Shown here piece after piece: positions 62,398 through 64,000 of a stretch of 64,000 bases of DNA. This DNA comes from Bacillota bacterium. GTDB taxonomy: Bacteria > Bacillota > Clostridia > Oscillospirales > Acutalibacteraceae. The notes under the pieces are model-generated. The model had not been told where the DNA came from. It worked only from the letters and a program-made list of their open reading frames with translations, and made no database searches. A program made the position numbers and the translations under genes. Within the stretch, counting starts at the first letter, position 1. Each line of letters begins with the position of its first letter. The DNA is taken from assembly GCA_023417635.1 (NCBI GenBank), contig JAEZFF010000014.1, forward strand, positions 23,911-87,910, written 5' to 3'.

Positions 62398-63237
62398 TCA
62401 TTTTGAATAATCGTAGAAGCCTTTTCCGCTCTTACGGCCAAGCAGGCCGCCACGCACCATCTTGCGGAGAAGCGGAGCCGGGCGGTATTTCGAATCGCCG
62501 GTTTCATTATAAAGAACTTCCATGACATCCAGGACAATATCGTTGCCGATAAGGTCGGAAAGTGCAAGAGGTCCCATCGGATGGTTTGCGCCAAGCTTCA
62601 TGGCAACGTCGATGTCTTCTGCAGAAGCCGTGCCCTCGGAGAGAACAACAACCGCTTCGTTGATCATCGGAACAAGGATACGGTTTACAACAAAGCCCGG
62701 AGCTTCTTTGACCTGAACTGGGGTTTTGCCGATTTCCGTAGAAATCTGTTTGATTTTGTCGACAGTTTCCTGCGGCGTATTAATGCCTGCAATTACTTCA
62801 ACCAGTTTCATGACAGGAGCCGGGTTAAAGAAATGCATGCCAACAACCGGATGCTTGATGCCGTGAGCAATCTCTGTGATGGACAGAGAAGAAGTGTTGG
62901 AAGCAAAAACGCACTCGGGTTTGCAAAGGCCATCCAGCTGCTTAAAGATACCCTGCTTGATGTCCATTTTCTCAAGAGCAGCTTCTACAACAAGATCGCA
63001 GTCTGCAGCAATCTCATTTGTGCCCGTTGTGATTTTTGCAAGGATAGCGTCCTCTTTGGACTGCTCAATTTTGCCCTTGCTTACAAGGCGATCAAGGCTT
63101 TTCTTGATTTTGCCCTTGCCGCCTTCCGCCCATTCCGGCTTAACGTCGCAGAGGCGAACTGTATAGCCTTCTGTCTGAGCGAAGGCCTGTGCAATACCGG
63201 AGCCCATGGTTCCGGCGCCAATAACACCAACGATCAT
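62398..63237 (-). CDS. hbd: 3-hydroxybutyryl-CoA dehydrogenase
   Basis: A 279-residue NAD(P)-dependent enzyme that reduces acetoacetyl-CoA to 3-hydroxybutyryl-CoA. Rossmann motif [14 protein letters not shown] at the start, catalytic His and Asn region [16 protein letters not shown], and C-terminal [19 protein letters not shown] precedes the ATG. It lies 23 nt after crt. Confidence 0.97.
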   Translation of the reverse strand: MIVGVIGAGTMGSGIAQAFAQTEGYTVRLCDVKPEWAEGGKGKIKKSLDRLVSKGKIEQSKEDAILAKITTGTNEIAADCDLVVEAALEKMDIKQGIFKQLDGLCKPECVFASNTSSLSITEIAHGIKHPVVGMHFFNPAPVMKLVEVIAGINTPQETVDKIKQISTEIGKTPVQVKEAPGFVVNRILVPMINEAVVVLSEGTASAEDIDVAMKLGANHPMGPLALSDLIGNDIVLDVMEVLYNETGDSKYRPAPLLRKMVRGGLLGRKSGKGFYDYSK

Positions 63238-63260
63238 GAAAAAAACCTCCTGCTTATTAT

Positions 63261-64000
63261 TTATTTATTGATAAAAGGATCGTGTTTCCGTTTTTCGCAG
63301 AACGCGCCCATGGCGTTCTTCTGATCCTGCGTACCGCAGCAGGCAGCAAAGAGTTCCGGCTCCAGGGCTGTTGCAGAGTCAATATCCATCTGCAGACCCA
63401 TATTGACGGCCTTTTTACATTGACGAACAGCAATCGGAGCATTATTGGAAATGCGCTGTGCCAGCTTCATGGCTTCATCCATCAGCTGATCTGCCGGGTA
63501 AACGGCATTTACCAGACCAACACGGTAAGCCTCGTCTGCCTTGATGTTTCGAGCAGCATAAATCATTTCCTTCGCTTTTCCTACGCCGATTGTACGCGCA
63601 AGACGCTGTGTTCCACCAAAGCCCGGCGTAATGCCAAGGCCCGCTTCCGGCTGCCCAAAGACAGCATTTTCGGAAGCCAGGCGGATGTCGCAGCTAAGCG
63701 AAAGTTCGCAGCCGCCGCCAAGTGCATAGCCGTTAACCGCAGCTATGACCGGCATCGGAAGTTTTTCAATCTTGCGGAAAACCGCGTTGCCATGCGCACT
63801 GAAAGCACGGCCTTCATCCGGCGTCATGTTACTCATGGCGCCGATGTCGGCTCCGGCGACGAAGGCTTTCTGCCCTGCGCCGGTAATAACAACACAACGG
63901 GTTTTGTCCGCATCAATTTCATTGACTGCGGCTTCGAGGTCTGCGAGGACTTCATCATTCAAAGCATTTAAGGCTTTTTCGCGGTCAATCGTAAGAATGC
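63261..64000 (-). CDS. crt: 3-hydroxybutyryl-CoA dehydratase (crotonase), cut by the window end
   Basis: The C-terminal 246 residues of a crotonase that dehydrates 3-hydroxybutyryl-CoA to crotonyl-CoA. The reading frame stays open to base 64000 ([17 protein letters not shown] at the edge), so about 15 N-terminal residues lie outside. Oxyanion-hole regions [13 protein letters not shown] and [16 protein letters not shown] are present, and the two catalytic glutamates are in [11 protein letters not shown] and [12 protein letters not shown]. First gene of the visible bcs operon; a thiolase gene may precede it. Confidence 0.95.
   Translation of the reverse strand, partial: ILTIDREKALNALNDEVLADLEAAVNEIDADKTRCVVITGAGQKAFVAGADIGAMSNMTPDEGRAFSAHGNAVFRKIEKLPMPVIAAVNGYALGGGCELSLSCDIRLASENAVFGQPEAGLGITPGFGGTQRLARTIGVGKAKEMIYAARNIKADEAYRVGLVNAVYPADQLMDEAMKLAQRISNNAPIAVRQCKKAVNMGLQMDIDSATALEPELFAACCGTQDQKNAMGAFCEKRKHDPFINK

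Overview
The window looks like the chromosome of a spore-forming, strictly fermentative member of the Clostridia, most likely in the Oscillospirales/Ruminococcaceae area. The grounds are a low-GC Firmicutes housekeeping gene order, an IspH-ribosomal protein S1 fusion, a SpoIVA/SipL/SpoVM spore-coat set, and a Bcd-EtfAB butyryl-CoA operon together with NfnAB. This is inferred from gene content and motifs; no database search was possible. Nearly all genes are on the minus strand, so operons read from high to low coordinates. I saw no tRNA, rRNA, insertion sequence, phage or CRISPR.

Layout. 152-4477: dgt-dnaG-rpoD operon ending in an Rrf2 regulator. 4592-6410: YigZ, ribosomal protein L31 and a VanY-like protein that has lost its zinc ligands. 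6637-8394: pyruvate kinase on the plus strand. 8446-9530: SpoIVFB-like protease with a truncated SpoIVFA-like partner. 9659-11894: nfnAB. 12062-15140: sipL-spoIVA. 15284-28947: a long operon, yicC-remA-gmk-rpoZ-priA-def-fmt-Zn peptidase-rsmB-rlmN-prpC-prkC-rsgA-thiN-small ORF-spoVM. 29021-34085: site-2 protease-scpA-scpB-DUF2953-ytfJ-dacF-rluB. 34324-37333: rpmB (plus strand), ligA, yunB. 37479-43539: rpiR-HI0933-cmk-plsC-plsC-ispH/rpsA. 43737-45802: DUF5685-DnaJ-membrane protein. 46009-50743: a small plus-strand gene, mreB, recD2-comF and a small membrane protein. 50794-53121: metK under a SAM-I riboswitch and ribU under an FMN riboswitch. 53235-53873: single-HKD phospholipase-D-like lipoprotein. 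53942-59143: an accessory operon of a zinc-ribbon kinase, a TerY-like vWA protein, a PP2C phosphatase, a SEL1-repeat protein, an aldose epimerase homologue and a 35-residue membrane peptide. 59377-64000: crt-hbd-bcd-etfB-etfA, with crt cut by the window edge.

How the parts fit. Bcd-EtfAB (NADH to crotonyl-CoA and ferredoxin) and NfnAB (NADH plus reduced ferredoxin to NADPH) are the usual flavin-bifurcating pair of butyrate or caproate formers. The sporulation genes cover basal coat assembly (SpoVM, SpoIVA, SipL), YunB, a GerW-type protein, DacF and a SpoIVFB-like protease. Two phosphosignalling systems are present: the standard PrkC/PrpC pair and the kinase/vWA/PP2C/SEL1 operon. The second resembles the TerY-P triad but has no tellurium-resistance genes beside it, and I consider it the most interesting locus here.
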